This document shows, piece by piece, positions 62,313-64,000 of a stretch of DNA of 64,000 bases; the stretch's first letter is position 1; the number at the start of each line of letters is the position of its first letter. The stretch is taken from positions 1,860,001 through 1,924,000 of the forward strand of contig NZ_CP020694.1 in NCBI RefSeq assembly GCF_003611275.1, written 5' to 3'. The notes beneath the pieces are model-generated. The model was not told where the DNA came from and searched no databases. It saw only the letters and a program-made list of their open reading frames with translations. Origin of the DNA: Sulfitobacter sp. D7. Its GTDB lineage: Bacteria; Pseudomonadota; Alphaproteobacteria; Rhodobacterales; Rhodobacteraceae. Position numbers and translations under genes: made by a program.

Positions 62313-64000
62313 CGGCGCACCGCATTCAAAACCACGAGGATAGAGGAGGACGACATCACCGCCGCCGCCATCAGCGGGGTGGCAAAGCCCATGACCGCCA
62401 CCGGGATCGCAACCGCATTGTAGGCCGCGGCCAAGGCCAAGTTCTGCCGGATGCGGCTGCGCGCCCGCCGCGCCAGACGCAACGTATCCTCCACCGCAGA
62501 TAGATCACCGCCCAGCATCACCCCGTCCGAGGCGACCCGCGCCGCATCCAGTGCCGTGGCCGGGGCAAGGGACGCATGGGCCCCCGCAAGAGCCGCTGTG
62601 TCATTCAGCCCATCGCCCACCATCATCACCCGCCTGCCCTGCGCAGCCATATCGCGGACCAGATCGGCCTTATCCTCAGGCCGGACGGCGGCATGGACCG
62701 TTGCAATGCCCAATGTTCGGGCCAAGATAGCCGCCCGCTGCGCGGTATCGCCGGTGACCATGGCAACCTCCAGCCCCCGCTCTTGCAGCGCGCTGACCGC
62801 TTCTGCGGCACCGGCGCGGGGTGTTTCAATCAGCGGCAGGGGGATGCAACGGTCTGGCAGTTGCAGCTCTGGCCCATCCTGCCCCCGGCGCAAGGAAACC
62901 GGCGCGCCGTTCCACAGACCGTTGATCCCCTGCCCCGGCACCTCTCTCAATTCGCGCAACTCGCCGGGCATATGACCCTGCAGCGCCGCCGCCAGGGCGC
63001 GTGACGCCGGATGGTCCGACGCCTGCGCGAGGGCAAGTGCCACCGAAGCCGCGCGCGCATCAATAGCGGGCAGACGCGCCACGCCTTCAGTCAGCGTCCC
63101 GGTCTTGTCGAACAGAACCGTGTCGATCTCGGCCAAACGCTCCAGCGCCGTGGGGGATTTCAGCAGCACGCCCGCGCGGAATAAACGCCCCGTCATCGCC
63201 GCCGTCACCGCTGGAATGGCCAGTGCCAAGGCGCAGGGGCAAGTGATGATCAGCGTCGCCGTGGCCACCGCGATTGCCTGATAGAGTTCCCCCGTCAGCC
63301 CCCACCAGGCGACGAAAGCCGCCGCCGCCAGCCCATGCACCACCGGCGCATAAAGCCGCGCCGCGCGGTCCGCGATCCCGCTGTAGCGGTGCTTGCCGGT
63401 CTCAGCCACTTCGACCAGAGCCGCCAAACGGCGCAGGGTGCTGTCCTCGGCGCGGCGGGTGACGCGCAGGTTCAGCGGCGCGCCGAGGATCACCTCGCCC
63501 GCACAGATCGCCCCGCCCGCCGCTACGGCAACGGGGTCGGCCTCTCCGGTCAGGGCGGAGCGGTCCACCATCGCGGCCCCCAAGGCCATGCCGTCCACCG
63601 GCGCGCGGGCCCCGGCGGCAAGGGCGATGCGGTCGTCGGGCATCAAGGCGCTCACCTCCACCGTCTCACGGCCCTTTGCGGTCAGACGGGTGGCGCGCGG
63701 CAGTTCCAGCGCCGTCAATTCCGCCGCGGCAGAGCGCGCCGTCGCCCTTGCGCGGTGCTCAAGGTAGCGGCCCACCAGCAGGAAAAAGGTCAGCGACAGC
63801 GCCGCGTCGAACCATGTATGCGCCCCCGTGGCGGCAAAAGTTTCATAAAGTGAGGTGGCCGCCGCCAGCAGGATCGCCAGCGCAATCGGCACGTCCATGT
63901 TCATCCGCCCGGCCCTTAGGGCGACCCCTGCCGAGGCAAAGAACGGCACCGCGGAGAAGGCCAGAGCAGGCAGCGCGATGGCCGCGGAAACCCAGTGAAA
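62309..64000 (-). CDS. ccoI: Copper-transporting P-type ATPase CcoI/FixI, N-terminus outside window
   Basis: 563 residues are visible, open to the window edge; full proteins have about 720-750, so the heavy-metal domain and first spans are missing. Seen are the metal-site CPC (TLIITCPCALALAIPAV), the actuator TGEADPV, the phosphorylation motif DKTGTLTEG and hinge GDGLNDTAALA. It exports copper to the periplasm for the cbb3 oxidase. The rest of a ccoNOQP-ccoGHIS cluster is expected just beyond the right end. Confidence 0.95.
   Translation of the reverse strand, partial: FHWVSAAIALPALAFSAVPFFASAGVALRAGRMNMDVPIALAILLAAATSLYETFAATGAHTWFDAALSLTFFLLVGRYLEHRARATARSAAAELTALELPRATRLTAKGRETVEVSALMPDDRIALAAGARAPVDGMALGAAMVDRSALTGEADPVAVAAGGAICAGEVILGAPLNLRVTRRAEDSTLRRLAALVEVAETGKHRYSGIADRAARLYAPVVHGLAAAAFVAWWGLTGELYQAIAVATATLIITCPCALALAIPAVTAAMTGRLFRAGVLLKSPTALERLAEIDTVLFDKTGTLTEGVARLPAIDARAASVALALAQASDHPASRALAAALQGHMPGELRELREVPGQGINGLWNGAPVSLRRGQDGPELQLPDRCIPLPLIETPRAGAAEAVSALQERGLEVAMVTGDTAQRAAILARTLGIATVHAAVRPEDKADLVRDMAAQGRRVMMVGDGLNDTAALAGAHASLAPATALDAARVASDGVMLGGDLSAVEDTLRLARRARSRIRQNLALAAAYNAVAIPVAVMGFATPLMAAAVMSSSSILVVLNAVRR

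Overview
The window reads as chromosomal DNA of an alphaproteobacterium of the order Rhodobacterales, most likely the Roseobacter group (inference). Reasons: high GC and dense gene packing with many 4-bp ATGA overlaps; a trgA-trgB-cysK tellurite locus as known from Rhodobacter; a ChpT phosphotransferase (CtrA relay); an invasion-associated-locus-B protein; ornithine-lipid genes olsB-olsA; a GlxA-type regulator; an AcuI-type acrylyl-CoA reductase; and cbb3-oxidase assembly genes next to a FixL/FixK-like control module. No insertion sequence, prophage, CRISPR array or plasmid function was seen; this looks like core genome.

Layout. 1-6.7 kb: end of acuI, a HIT protein, a BCCT osmolyte/DMSP-type transporter, a class V aminotransferase, photolyase and cyclopropane fatty acid synthase. 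6.7-12.6 kb: trgA, trgB, cysK, a large MscS-type channel and an AlaX editing protein in one run, then tRNA-Ser(GGA). 12.7-18.5 kb: envelope genes, including two L,D-transpeptidases of different families, a YcbK/DUF882 protein and a flavoprotein. 18.5-21.1 kb: lpxD, a dedicated acyl carrier protein and a ketosynthase. 21.2-23.8 kb: IalB-like protein, an intergenic region with terminator-like hairpins that may hold a small RNA, and a HerA-like ATPase. 23.9-29.4 kb: a complete branched-chain amino acid type ABC transporter. 29.6-34 kb: PQQ-type sugar dehydrogenase, GlxA regulator, class II DAHP synthase, PAS protein. 34.3-37.4 kb: yicC, gmk, gamma carbonic anhydrase and phoR. 37.4-43.7 kb: a Pho box of three 11-bp repeats followed by pstSCAB-phoU-phoB. 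43.9-45.1 kb: aroQ overlapping a LuxR-type regulator. 45.2-47.3 kb: a possible 32-aa small protein, tsf and rpsB. 47.4-49.3 kb: olsA, olsB and DUF3553; then chpT. 50-55.2 kb: rplU-rpmA, a GNAT gene, obgE, proB, proA. 55.4-57.3 kb: two tandem DUF2059 proteins and tRNA-Ser(CGA). 57.4-64 kb: a low-oxygen module with a perfect FNR/FixK box, universal stress protein, lipoprotein cytochrome c, a hybrid kinase whose PAS domain keeps the FixL heme-ligand pattern, an OmpR-type regulator, a FixK-like regulator, ccoS and ccoI (cut by the window end).

Most functions belong to known families. The points most worth a second look are the possible leftward small RNA near 22.0 kb, the unannotated-looking small ORF after tsf, the FixL-like hybrid kinase, the LuxR solo with altered ligand-pocket residues fused translationally to aroQ, the L21 protein with a helix-hairpin-helix tail, and the lpxD-ACP-ketosynthase set. 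All calls are from reading the sequence; no database search was run.
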